DNA of 64,000 nt. Origin: Terriglobia bacterium (GTDB lineage: Bacteria > Acidobacteriota > Terriglobia > Terriglobales > Acidobacteriaceae). The stretch is taken from NCBI GenBank assembly GCA_020073665.1, contig JAIQEU010000004.1:62001-126000 (forward strand). The letters are read 5' to 3'. Below, piece by piece: positions 50,820-59,093 of this stretch. The first letter of the stretch is position 1. Every line of letters begins with the position of its first letter. The notes below the pieces were generated by a model that worked only from the letters and a program-made list of their open reading frames with translations, was not told the origin of the DNA and did not search any database. The position numbers were made by a program, and so were the translations under genes.

Positions 50820-52301
50820 CTAGTTTGGGCCAACCCTGGCGGCCGCCCTCAATTCTTCTACGATCTTCCGGAAGTCAGGGTCAGGTCGTAGGGCCTCCAA
50901 ATTGCCGTCCTGCTCGATGGCATCCGGGTTCTTCAGGCCTCGCTTGATGGCTTCGCGAAGGTCTTTGATGGCTTGCTTCCTGTTTCCCATGGCGGCGTGG
51001 GTTTCGGCCAGCAGCAGCGATGGCCAGGGTTCGTCCGTCTGGACGTCGGCCATCAGACGGAAATAGAATTCGGCTCGTTCAAAACGATGGTTGGCAAACT
51101 GCGACTGCCCGGCTTCGATTCCCTGAGCCCAGACGTCGTTGAAAGACCGCTGCAGCACCAGGCGCCGGTCGCCGCTTTTGGCGTGCTCAGCCTGGGCCCG
51201 CAACTGGGTCATGGCATCCAGCAGGTCGCGGCGCAAGGTGATTCGTTCGTCGCTACCGGCATTTTCCACCGCGGCCAGCTTGCTGGAAACGTCCTCGGTC
51301 AGCGTGCGCTGCTCGGCGATAGTCTCATCTTCTTTCTTAAGCGCCTCTTTCAAGGCGGCGGATTTCTTCAGGGCCGCCAACTTCACTTCGTACTCGCTCA
51401 CATCCTTAAGACCCTTGAAGTCAGAAGCCAGCGAGCGGTAGGCGCTCAGTTGCGCAATAGCATCGGATTGCTTCACAGCCTGGTCCGCTTCCGCCTGCCT
51501 TTTCTTGAACATTTCGTCGATGAAGGCGGGATCGGGACGGAGCGTGCCCGCCTGCATAGCTTTCAAATGGATCCACTCCACGGCCTCCGCAATGACCGGC
51601 GGCGTTCCCCAGCGATGCGGACCGGAAAAAACGACCTCGCGGTAGGGCTGGCCCAGGTCTTCGCGTTCGCGGCGGAGCATGGTGATCTCGGCCCAGTTGA
51701 AATCCTGGTCTCCGACGGCGAGGAAGTAGAGTAAGGCATCCTTGGGCGAAGGCTTCTGGGACATTGGATACCCGGCCCCATACGCTATCACCCCCGCGAT
51801 CCGGCATTGCGGACAACTCAGCGCCACCATGCCCGCGACCCGCGCGCCACCGGAAAAGCCGGTGGCGTAGACGCGGCGTTCGTCGAGGGTGAGTCGCAGA
51901 TGGGTGTCCTGCCACATGGCGTTGATGCCTTTCGACGCAGCATCCATGGAAAAATTTCGCGAGTTGTTGGAGCCCGCGACGATGTAGCCGTATTTCTCGG
52001 CCAAGTCTTTGTAGAGTTTGACCGGGACGGCGCCGCGGGCCAGCGGGTCGAAGGCGTAGATGATGGGCCAGGGCTTGCCGGGCGTGTAAGCCGAGGGCAA
52101 ATACAGCGCGTAACTCTGCGTGGGATCGTTGTAGCAGGCCACGCTTTCGATGATCTGGCCGGGAGGAAGAGGCGCAGGGGGCCTGGTTTGGGCGGGCGCC
52201 AGGGCTGTCGCCCAGCTCACGAACAGCATAAGGATATTTCTGGCCGACGACTGCAACGCGCTCCCCCGGAATTTGACATGATACGTCAAGGCTCGGGTCA
52301 T
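50820..52301 (-). CDS. Secreted esterase-like alpha/beta hydrolase with TPR-like tail
   Basis: A 493-residue protein. A hydrophobic export signal lies near residues 24-38 (ILMLFVSWATALAPAQ). The hydrolase domain (about 45-260) has 'SYALYLPSAYTPGKPWPIIYAFDP' and the nucleophile serine in YATGFSGGARVAG, resembling PHB-depolymerase/feruloyl-esterase-like folds. A helical coiled region and one TPR pair ('LLAETHAAMGNRKQAIKDLREAI') complete it. The ATG at 52299-52301 is chosen because an upstream extension would run into the neighbouring gene. The substrate is unknown. Confidence 0.78.
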   Translation of the reverse strand: MTRALTYHVKFRGSALQSSARNILMLFVSWATALAPAQTRPPAPLPPGQIIESVACYNDPTQSYALYLPSAYTPGKPWPIIYAFDPLARGAVPVKLYKDLAEKYGYIVAGSNNSRNFSMDAASKGINAMWQDTHLRLTLDERRVYATGFSGGARVAGMVALSCPQCRIAGVIAYGAGYPMSQKPSPKDALLYFLAVGDQDFNWAEITMLRREREDLGQPYREVVFSGPHRWGTPPVIAEAVEWIHLKAMQAGTLRPDPAFIDEMFKKRQAEADQAVKQSDAIAQLSAYRSLASDFKGLKDVSEYEVKLAALKKSAALKEALKKEDETIAEQRTLTEDVSSKLAAVENAGSDERITLRRDLLDAMTQLRAQAEHAKSGDRRLVLQRSFNDVWAQGIEAGQSQFANHRFERAEFYFRLMADVQTDEPWPSLLLAETHAAMGNRKQAIKDLREAIKRGLKNPDAIEQDGNLEALRPDPDFRKIVEELRAAARVGPN

Positions 52302-52389
52302 AGTGCGGGAGCGCCGCGGAGTGGGCTGGCTGAACAGCAAAGCGGGATGGGAGGCGCCGGGCCCGATTCCCTGCCTCCGCCGCTGCTTC

Positions 52390-52899
52390 CTATTTACTGC
52401 GGGTGAAGTGAATGGTCTGGACGCTGTCGTGACCGTTCTGGCGCCAGGTCCACGACTCGGTGATGTGGTTTTCGTCTTCGACGCGCATGTCGAGTTTCTG
52501 CTGATGGCCGGTGGTGGGTACCGGCATGTTGCCGGCATCGCGGAAGATAAAATTCAGTTCCATGCGCATGAGGTTGCCAGCCCCGGGCAACGCGCGCATC
52601 CGCGGCTGGTTGTTGGTGGGACAATAATGGATCAGGGCAACTCCGTCGCCGTCCACGCTGTAAACAGTGAGCATGTCTTCCATTCCCGACATGCTCAAGG
52701 TTTCCAGCACGGCGGTGCCGGCAACCACGACCTGGAAGTTGGTTTTGGCCGGTTTGCCGTCGTCATCCTTGCCCTCCCATTGTCCGGCGAGAGACTTGAT
52801 CTTTTGAAATGCCGCGGCGGCTTGGGATTCTGCCGCGCAGATGTGGGTGAAGACGGAAAAGAGCAACAGCAACACTGACAAGCTACTCTTGGTTTTCAT
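52390..52899 (-). CDS. Secreted lipocalin-like / DUF1579-type protein
   Basis: A 169-residue protein with a signal peptide (about 1-22, ending CAAES). The mature part has 'FQKIKSLAGQWEGKDDDGKPA' followed by antiparallel strands and a final 'ITESWTWRQNGHDSVQTIHFTR'. This is the pattern of small beta-barrel proteins annotated DUF1579 or heme/fatty-acid-binding-like. Its ATG overlaps the stop of the GlxA-type regulator gene, so it is the second gene of that operon. Function unknown. Confidence 0.78.
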   Translation of the reverse strand: MKTKSSLSVLLLLFSVFTHICAAESQAAAAFQKIKSLAGQWEGKDDDGKPAKTNFQVVVAGTAVLETLSMSGMEDMLTVYSVDGDGVALIHYCPTNNQPRMRALPGAGNLMRMELNFIFRDAGNMPVPTTGHQQKLDMRVEDENHITESWTWRQNGHDSVQTIHFTRSK

Positions 52900-53930
52900 G
52901 AATGAACACCTCGCTCCCGAAAGTCAGGTTTGGATCCGTCAGACTTCCCCAGCGCGGGCTGCGGACGATGGCCAAAAAATCGGCGATAGCTGCTAGGGTT
53001 CACTCCGAAACGTCTCTCGAAGACCCGGCGAAAGGCGTCTGCGCTGTGGAAGCCTACCGAAGTGGCCACGTTTTCAATGCTGTTGCCGCGCATGGCCAGC
53101 CGGCGGCGAGCCTCGCTGAGCCGGAGATCTTCCACAAAAGCTCCCGGCGTGTTGCCAAAGACGTTCCTGAACTGGCGGCTGAAATGCCTGGGGCACAGGC
53201 AGGCTTTTTGCGCCAAGGCCTCGACGGACAAGTCCTGCTGCAGGTGGCTGATCATCCACGCGGCCAGGTCGGCGAATCGATCGGTCGCCCGCGCCTGGAA
53301 CTGCAGCGGTTCGGAGTATTGCGCCTGGCCTCCGGGACGCTTCAGGTACACCACCAATTCACGTGCCACGTGAAGGGCGACGCCGGGGCCGTAGTCCTCC
53401 TCGATCAGCGCCAGCGCAAGATCAATCCCCGCGGTGACCCCGGCGGAGGTGTAGATAGGGCCGTCCTTGACGAACAAGGCGTTGGGCTCGATCTTCAGTT
53501 TCGGGAAACGTTTTGCCAGGTCTTGGGTGAACCGCCAGTGAGTGGTGACGCGGCGGCCATCCAGCAGGCCCGACGCGGCCAAGCCGTAGATGCCGGTGCA
53601 GACCGAGGCAATGCGCCGTATCTTTCCAGCGCGGCGCTTGAGCCAAGCCGCAACGCGCGCATTCGCTTTCGGCCGGCGGATACCCTCGCCACCGGGAATT
53701 ACCAGCGTGTCGAGCGCGGGGGCGTTCTGCAGGGTACGCGGTGCGGTGAAAGCCACCCCGGAATCGGCAGCGAAGCTCCTGGTCAGGCCAAGCACCACGA
53801 CTTCGTAGCCCCGGCGGACTCCGCCCTGCCCATCGTCAACGACCGCGGTGGCGAAGGCTTCCAGCGGCCCGACCAGGTCGAGCGCCACCACTCCATCGAA
53901 TCCCATAAACCCGATGCGCTTTGGGCGCAT
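52896..53930 (-). CDS. GlxA-family transcription regulator (DJ-1/PfpI-AraC)
   Basis: A 344-residue regulator. The N-terminal DJ-1/PfpI domain (about 1-190) has the nucleophile-elbow Cys in SVCTGIYGLAASGLL and 'LDTLVIPGGEG'. The C-terminal AraC domain (about 220-325) has two helix-turn-helix units, 'SVEALAQKACLCPRHFSRQFRNVFG' and 'IENVATSVGFHSADAFRRVFERRFG'. Members regulate diverse catabolic genes, with the PfpI part probably sensing a ligand. It is translationally coupled to the downstream lipocalin-like gene. Confidence 0.92.
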   Translation of the reverse strand: MRPKRIGFMGFDGVVALDLVGPLEAFATAVVDDGQGGVRRGYEVVVLGLTRSFAADSGVAFTAPRTLQNAPALDTLVIPGGEGIRRPKANARVAAWLKRRAGKIRRIASVCTGIYGLAASGLLDGRRVTTHWRFTQDLAKRFPKLKIEPNALFVKDGPIYTSAGVTAGIDLALALIEEDYGPGVALHVARELVVYLKRPGGQAQYSEPLQFQARATDRFADLAAWMISHLQQDLSVEALAQKACLCPRHFSRQFRNVFGNTPGAFVEDLRLSEARRRLAMRGNSIENVATSVGFHSADAFRRVFERRFGVNPSSYRRFFGHRPQPALGKSDGSKPDFRERGVHS

Positions 53931-54030
53931 GCTCCACCGTCCTCACAGGCAAGAGTAGAGGCGACGGTACAAGTCGCCTAGGACATTCATACGACAGTTT
54001 AGGACATCGCGGGAAAGCCGCAAACGACGG

Positions 54031-54735
54031 CTACGCCCCGGCCACCCACTCGGCCTCGCGATGGTCGCCGTGGTTGACGACGTAGAGCACCAGCTCGACG
54101 CGACTGGAGATGCCTAGCTTGTCGAAAATACGGAACAGGTATTTCTTGACGGTATGTTCGGTGAGCCGCAGTTCGTGGGCGACTTCGCGATTGCTGAGTC
54201 CATCGGCAACCAGCGCGACCACTTGCTCCTCGCGCGGAGTCAGCAGACTTCGCCCGCGGGCGTTCACCACGCGCAAGGAGGGCACCCGCGTCACCAGGTC
54301 AACCAGATATTGAATCTGTTCGGCATTGGCCCAGATCTGGCCGTCACGAACGCTGTGGATGCACCGGCACAAAAGTCGGAACGGATATTCGGCGAAGCAG
54401 AATAATCCCTTAACCCCGGACCGAAAGGAATTCACCACCAGGTCCCGGTTGTAACTGTCGAGCAACAGGATTTTGGGGATCTTGGGATGGGCCAGGTGCA
54501 GGCGGCGAACCATGGCCATATCAGGCGAGCCGGCTTTGGTATGGTCAGCATTGATGACGGCAACGTGTACCTCGGCGGACTTGATGGCACTGAGCATCGC
54601 CTCCATATTCATCTCGCAGGCGACAACCTGGAATTCCGGCCGGCGGCGGAGAGCGCTGACCAGCAACTGAGACTGCATCTGATTGGAATCGGCGACGAGC
54701 ACAACAATGGCTTTTGACGACGTGGCGGATGGCAT
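54031..54735 (-). CDS. LuxR/NarL-type response regulator with atypical receiver
   Basis: A 234-residue protein. The receiver-like domain (about 9-130) lacks a clear acidic pair (ADSN at 15-18, where DD or DE is usual). The phospho-acceptor position falls on Asn62 or a displaced Asp64 in 'AVINADHTKAG'. The LuxR helix-turn-helix (about 165-225) is intact, with 'LTPREEQVVALVADGLSNREVAHELRLTEHTVKKYL'-type residues. It may be controlled by protein or ligand binding instead of phosphorylation. It is divergent from the exopolysaccharide operon and is a candidate regulator of it. Confidence 0.88.
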   Translation of the reverse strand: MPSATSSKAIVVLVADSNQMQSQLLVSALRRRPEFQVVACEMNMEAMLSAIKSAEVHVAVINADHTKAGSPDMAMVRRLHLAHPKIPKILLLDSYNRDLVVNSFRSGVKGLFCFAEYPFRLLCRCIHSVRDGQIWANAEQIQYLVDLVTRVPSLRVVNARGRSLLTPREEQVVALVADGLSNREVAHELRLTEHTVKKYLFRIFDKLGISSRVELVLYVVNHGDHREAEWVAGA

Positions 54736-55270
54736 AAGACCTCAAGGTGGATTAGGAACGCCTATTTTTATGATTGCAGTCATTCACTGTAGGCCATTGG
54801 GTTTCCCGTTTCTGTGACGGTTTCACATTGGAACGAGGGTAAGTAACTGTGGAAAAGTCGCCGTCTCTGCGCATGTCCGGAGACTCGGTCGTGGCCGACC
54901 GATTTAGCAAGTCATTGCTGGGAAAGGTTGGCTTTGGCTCGCCGGCGAGGTTTCGACGCTTGTTGTGGGGCCGTCGCGCACTAGCAAGTCTACTTTCGTA
55001 GACACCACCAGCGAGGCCACTCACATCTCTCCTCGTCCACTGGCTCAACCGGCACGAACGCAGGCCGCTCCCCCATCTGGAAGCGGTTGCTACCGGCACG
55101 GCACTACTGATTAGCGTGCGAATTGGTGCGACGGCCCTTGCCCACGTTTGTGGACAGTACTTCCCATGTCTTGTTGACCACGAGTCTGTGCGGATACAGT
55201 CGCAGGTGGCCAGCAATAAAGAAAAGAGATTTCCGCCGCCGGTGGGGCGAGCAGCGGTGGCGAGGCGAAG
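54736..55270. other. 535-base divergent regulatory region before the exopolysaccharide operon
   Basis: I see no gene. It separates the LuxR-type regulator (leftward) from the polysaccharide export gene (rightward). About 80 bases from the regulator start there is a dyad, TGTGA-CGGTT-TCACA at 54813-54827, that resembles a CRP/FNR-type site with a one-base-short spacer. A long untranslated leader of the export gene is possible, where the specialised NusG paralogue encoded downstream could act; no ops/JUMPstart sequence was recognised. Confidence 0.45.
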
Positions 55271-56017
55271 ATGAACCGGCTCAAGGTATCCACGATTCTC
55301 GCTCTTGCCTGTTGCGTGTTGCAGCAGGTCTTGGTGGTAGCAGTCGCCCAGGAAAAACGGCCAAGGGTAGCCATAGAAAGTGCTGGGCAGGCAGCGACCA
55401 CGAAACCCGGAGCAGCGGGCGGCGCATGGAGTCCAGCCCTGACGGGGGAACGCCGTCCGCTCTACCGGTTACGCAAAAGTGATGTGCTGGAGATCGGATT
55501 CACTTTTGCCCCCGAGTTCAATCAGACCGTCACCATCCGGCCCGACGGTTTCATCACACTAAGAGGCGTGGACGAGCTGTACGTGGAAGGGATCACCGTC
55601 CCCGAATTGCGGGAGGCGGTCCGTAGCGCATGCGCCGCCATGTTTAACGATCCGGAGGTGACAGTTGTCCTCAAGGACTTTGACAAGCCATATTTCATCG
55701 CCACGGGTGAGGTGACGCACCCGGGCAAGTACGAACTGCGCGGCGATACCACGGTGACGGAGGCCTTAGCGATTGCTGGAGGTTTTACCGGCCAGGCCAA
55801 ACATTCCCAGGTCGTTTTGTTCCGCCGAGCCTCCCCGGAGCTGGTGGAGGCACGGTTGCTCGACGTTAAGCGGATGTTGAACTCGCGAAATCTGGAGGAA
55901 GATGCCCACTTAATGCCTGGAGACCTGTTGTTTGTGCCGCAGAACCTGATTTCAAAGGTGAAGCGGTACTTGCCGGCCTCGAACCTGGGCATGTTCTGGA
56001 ATCCCGCGCAGTTCTAG
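55271..56017 (+). CDS. Polysaccharide export protein (Wza-like)
   Basis: A 248-residue exported protein with a signal (about 1-27). The poly-export domain (about 64-145) has 'YRLRKSDVLEIGFTFAPEFNQTVTIRPDGFITL', and a SLBB domain follows ('PYFIATGEVTHPGKYELRGDTTVTEALAIAGGF'). There is no lipobox cysteine at the expected place (Cys14 and Cys15 are within the hydrophobic core), so it may not be lipidated like Wza. The C-terminal amphipathic helix of Wza is not obvious. It is first in the exopolysaccharide operon. Confidence 0.9.
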   Translation: MNRLKVSTILALACCVLQQVLVVAVAQEKRPRVAIESAGQAATTKPGAAGGAWSPALTGERRPLYRLRKSDVLEIGFTFAPEFNQTVTIRPDGFITLRGVDELYVEGITVPELREAVRSACAAMFNDPEVTVVLKDFDKPYFIATGEVTHPGKYELRGDTTVTEALAIAGGFTGQAKHSQVVLFRRASPELVEARLLDVKRMLNSRNLEEDAHLMPGDLLFVPQNLISKVKRYLPASNLGMFWNPAQF

Positions 56018-56168
56018 AGGGGACGGACCGGAACCATTACGGAGAAGATTGTTCTAACGCACGGGCGCCGAATCCCCAGGGGACGAACCGTGCCTATCGG
56101 CAGGGCTAAAACCCCTGTTCCGTTGCAGGATTCGGGGCCAATACAACGGCTGTCAGCACGAGCACCTC

Positions 56169-57677
56169 ATGCCGGAAGAACTGAGCCTTATTCGAAGATC
56201 AGCACGAGCGCCCTCCCCCACGATGCGCGACCTGCTGGCAGTTCTTTTCCGGCAGAGGCGCTTGGTGTTGATCTCGTTTATCGCCACTTTCCTGGCAGTG
56301 GTGATCTACGGGTTGGTAGCTCCTTCCTACCAAGCCCACATGAAAGTGCTGGTGCGGCGGGGACGTGTGGATCCGGTAGTAACGCCGGCTCCGACCCAGT
56401 CGCTGCAGTTCATTCGCGAGGAGGTGAGCGAGGAAGAGCTGAACTCAGAAGTCGAGTTGCTGCGCGACCAGGAGATTCTCCACACCGTGGTTAAAGCCGC
56501 CGGACTGGTTCCGGAGAAAGAACCCTGGTTCCGTGTGCTTGGGGACAGCGGTCCCGAAGCGCGGGTTGCGCGGGCGGCGCAGCGGCTCAGCCAAAGGCTG
56601 AACGCAGAGCCGGTGCGAAAAACATCTCTGATCGCGGTGGCCTATTCCTCTTCTGATCCGGAACAGGCGGCTAAGGTGCTGCATTGCCTAGCCAGCGCCT
56701 ACCTCGAAAGGCACCTCCTGCTAAGACGGCCGTCGGGAGAACTCACATTCTTCGAGCAGCAGATGAAGGAGTCGGCACGCGCCTTGGCCGAGGCGGAGTT
56801 CCGCTTGGCTGCATTCAGCGACAGCGAGGGGGTGGTATCGGCGGCTCTGGAGCGTGACCTCGCCTTGCAAAAGCTGAGTGATGCCAATGCCAGTGACAGT
56901 CAATTCCAGACAGCAATTGCCGAGACTGGTGAGCGCATCCGCATGCTGGAATCGAAACTGCAATCGCTACCGCAGAGGCGGACTACCCAGATTCGCACAT
57001 CCGACAACCCGCAACTGCTGGAGAAGATGAAGACTCATCTGCTGGAACTGCAACTCAGGCGCACTGAGTTGTTGACCAAGTTCCAGCCTTCGTACCGGCT
57101 GGTGCAGGAAGTCGATCGCGAGATTGCAGACACTCAGGCCGCTATCACGGCGGAGAGATTATCTCCGGTGCAGGAGCAGACCACCGAACAGGACCCAAAT
57201 TTTGACTGGGTGAAGTCCGAACTGGTGAAGGCGCAGGTTGAGTTGAGCGGCTTGCGGGCCCGAGCCGGAGCCAGCGGCGCGCTTCTGGCCCGTTCGCGCT
57301 CGGTAGCGCAGCGGCTGGGCACTAATGCCATCAAGCAGGAAGAACTGTTGCGCGACATGAAAACAGCAGAAGAGAAGTACCTGCTGTACGTGAACAAGCG
57401 CGAAGAGGCCAGGATTGGCGATGCCTTGGACGAACGCGGCATCCTGAACGTCGCCATCGCAGAGCAGCCCACGGTACCGGCGCTTCCGATGCGGTCCCAG
57501 TGGAGCTTCGGATGGATGGGATTGCTGTGCGCGGCCACGTTCAGCACCGGGATAGCGGTTGCCGCGGACTACCTGGATCCCGCCTTCCGCACCCCGGACG
57601 AAGTCATCTCTTACCTGGGCGCAGCGGTGCTGGCTTCCCTGCCACGCGGAACCAGCGAACGAGGACTGTCATCATGA
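56169..57677 (+). CDS. Wzz/GumC-type chain-length determinant
   Basis: A 502-residue co-polymerase. One transmembrane helix lies near residues 31-55 (LISFIATFLAVVIYGLV). A long periplasmic coiled-coil part follows (about 75-445), and a second helix (SFGWMGLLCAATFSTGIAVA, about 450-470) precedes a short cytoplasmic end. It lacks a fused tyrosine kinase domain; the following overlapping gene (ATGA) supplies a kinase-like protein, as in split GumC/CpsCD systems. The ATG at 56169 has no strong ribosome site. Confidence 0.88.
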   Translation: MPEELSLIRRSARAPSPTMRDLLAVLFRQRRLVLISFIATFLAVVIYGLVAPSYQAHMKVLVRRGRVDPVVTPAPTQSLQFIREEVSEEELNSEVELLRDQEILHTVVKAAGLVPEKEPWFRVLGDSGPEARVARAAQRLSQRLNAEPVRKTSLIAVAYSSSDPEQAAKVLHCLASAYLERHLLLRRPSGELTFFEQQMKESARALAEAEFRLAAFSDSEGVVSAALERDLALQKLSDANASDSQFQTAIAETGERIRMLESKLQSLPQRRTTQIRTSDNPQLLEKMKTHLLELQLRRTELLTKFQPSYRLVQEVDREIADTQAAITAERLSPVQEQTTEQDPNFDWVKSELVKAQVELSGLRARAGASGALLARSRSVAQRLGTNAIKQEELLRDMKTAEEKYLLYVNKREEARIGDALDERGILNVAIAEQPTVPALPMRSQWSFGWMGLLCAATFSTGIAVAADYLDPAFRTPDEVISYLGAAVLASLPRGTSERGLSS

Positions 57678-58405
57678 GCACGCGCGCGGAACTCTTCCAC
57701 GGGTTGAAAGGCGGCATTTTCGAAACTGCGGTGCCCCGGCTGCGGTTAGCCGAGAGCCGAAGCCGGGTGCTTTGGGATCCCGACCAGTTTGCCGCACAAC
57801 AGATTCGCGGCCTGGTGAGAAGAATATTTTTCCCCGGCTGGCCCCGGCCCGCCCGCCAGGTGGTGTTCAGTGCCGTTGACCGGGGTCGTGACATTGGCGG
57901 TATCTGCATGCAGATTGCCCACGCTCTAGAGACACAGACTCCGGGCACGGTTTGCCTGGTTGAGGCAAATCACGAGGCACTGGAGCTCACCAACACTTAT
58001 GGGAGGACCACCGGAGACCCGATCTCGGTCGAGCCAAAGACCGGGTGTTTGCGGAAGTCCTCCCGCCAAGTTTCAGAGCGACTTTGGTTCATGCCCATAG
58101 AGACATTTCTGGGTGAGAACGAGTCGGAGCTGTCCGCCTCCTGGTTGCGCGGCCGAATCGGACAGCTCCGCCTGGATTTCGACTACACGGTTCTGCATGC
58201 CCCTCCGGCCGGTCAGTCGAGTGAAGCTGCGCTGCTTGGCCACCTGAGCGATGGGGTCATCCTGGTGTTGGAAGCAGGTTCGACGAGGCGGATCGCGGCA
58301 CAGCAAAGCCGGGCCATGTTGCAGACGGCGAATGCACGTTTGCTGGGAGCGGTGCTGAGCGGGCGCACGTTCCCCATACCGGAGGGGCTATACCGGAGGT
58401 TGTAG
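57674..58405 (+). CDS. Degenerate BY-kinase-like protein (CpsD/EpsB relative)
   Basis: A 243-residue protein translationally coupled to the Wzz-like gene. The fold pattern 'ESRSRVLWDPDQFAAQQIRGLVRRI', 'RQVVFSAVDRGRDIGGICMQIAHAL' and 'LDFDYTVLHAPPA' matches capsular tyrosine kinases. However, the Walker A lysine and Ser/Thr are replaced (GRDIGG at 71-76), the Walker A' segment reads VCLVEANHE, and the tyrosine cluster is missing. It is probably not an active kinase but a structural partner of the Wzz-like protein. Confidence 0.82.
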   Translation: MSTRAELFHGLKGGIFETAVPRLRLAESRSRVLWDPDQFAAQQIRGLVRRIFFPGWPRPARQVVFSAVDRGRDIGGICMQIAHALETQTPGTVCLVEANHEALELTNTYGRTTGDPISVEPKTGCLRKSSRQVSERLWFMPIETFLGENESELSASWLRGRIGQLRLDFDYTVLHAPPAGQSSEAALLGHLSDGVILVLEAGSTRRIAAQQSRAMLQTANARLLGAVLSGRTFPIPEGLYRRL

Positions 58406-58558
58406 AGCGCATTTTCGGCGAGTGCGTGACGGTTAGATGCGTCCATTACAAGGGACTCTGGGCGCAGCGCGAGTTGAGCTCAACGGAATGTGCAAAACCG
58501 CAGCAAAACGGGCTTGGGGCTCAAATGGCGGAGCCGTGCCCGGTAAAGATGTCGTCGA

Positions 58559-59092
58559 ATGAAGTTACGCCCCAACCCATCTGGCCAAACTTTCTTCGAG
58601 GCTCCGCAGTGGTACGCGATCCAGACTCGCTACCGCGCCGAGAGAAAAGTGAAGAACCGTCTCGGCACTAAAGGGGTCGAGATCTTTCTTCCTGTGCTCG
58701 AAGAGATTCATCGCTGGAGCGACCGCCGCAAGACCCTGGAGATCCCCCTTTTTTCCGGCTACGCCTTCGTTCGCGTGGCCTTGTCCCCCGAGTCGCGGAT
58801 GGGCGTGCTGCACACCGAGGGAGTGATCCGCTTCGTGGCCTTTGGTGGCGATGCCACGTCAATTCCGGCCAAGCAGATCGAAGATATCCAGAAGCTGCTG
58901 GCCAACAAAGTTCCCTGCTCCATTCATCCCTTTCTCAAGGTCGGTCGCCGGGTAAGAATTCGCGGCGGGTGCCTCGACGGCCTGGAGGGTATCCTGGAAC
59001 AAAGCGAAGGCAAGCATCTGGTGATCTCGATCGAGTGCATTCAGCGCTCGGTGGCCGTAAGAATCGAAGGATACGACCTGGAATTGATCTGA
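58559..59092 (+). CDS. Specialised NusG paralogue (RfaH/UpxY/LoaP class)
   Basis: A 177-residue transcription factor. The N-terminal NGN domain has 'WYAIQTRYRAERKVKNRLGTKG' and 'IPLFSGYAFVRVALSPESRMGVLHTEGVIRFV'. A KOW domain ('VGRRVRIRGGCLDGLEGILEQ') completes it. Such paralogues inside polysaccharide operons promote full-length transcription of their own long operon. It is located between the kinase-like and priming-transferase genes, with 153 bases before it that may hold an internal promoter. Confidence 0.9.
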   Translation: MKLRPNPSGQTFFEAPQWYAIQTRYRAERKVKNRLGTKGVEIFLPVLEEIHRWSDRRKTLEIPLFSGYAFVRVALSPESRMGVLHTEGVIRFVAFGGDATSIPAKQIEDIQKLLANKVPCSIHPFLKVGRRVRIRGGCLDGLEGILEQSEGKHLVISIECIQRSVAVRIEGYDLELI

Positions 59093-59093
59093 A

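Noticed and set aside
54813-54827. TGTGA-N5-TCACA as a CRP site
   Set aside because: CRP/FNR-type sites need a 6- or 4-base spacer between these half-sites; with five bases it is at best a site for another factor, so no named regulator was assigned.
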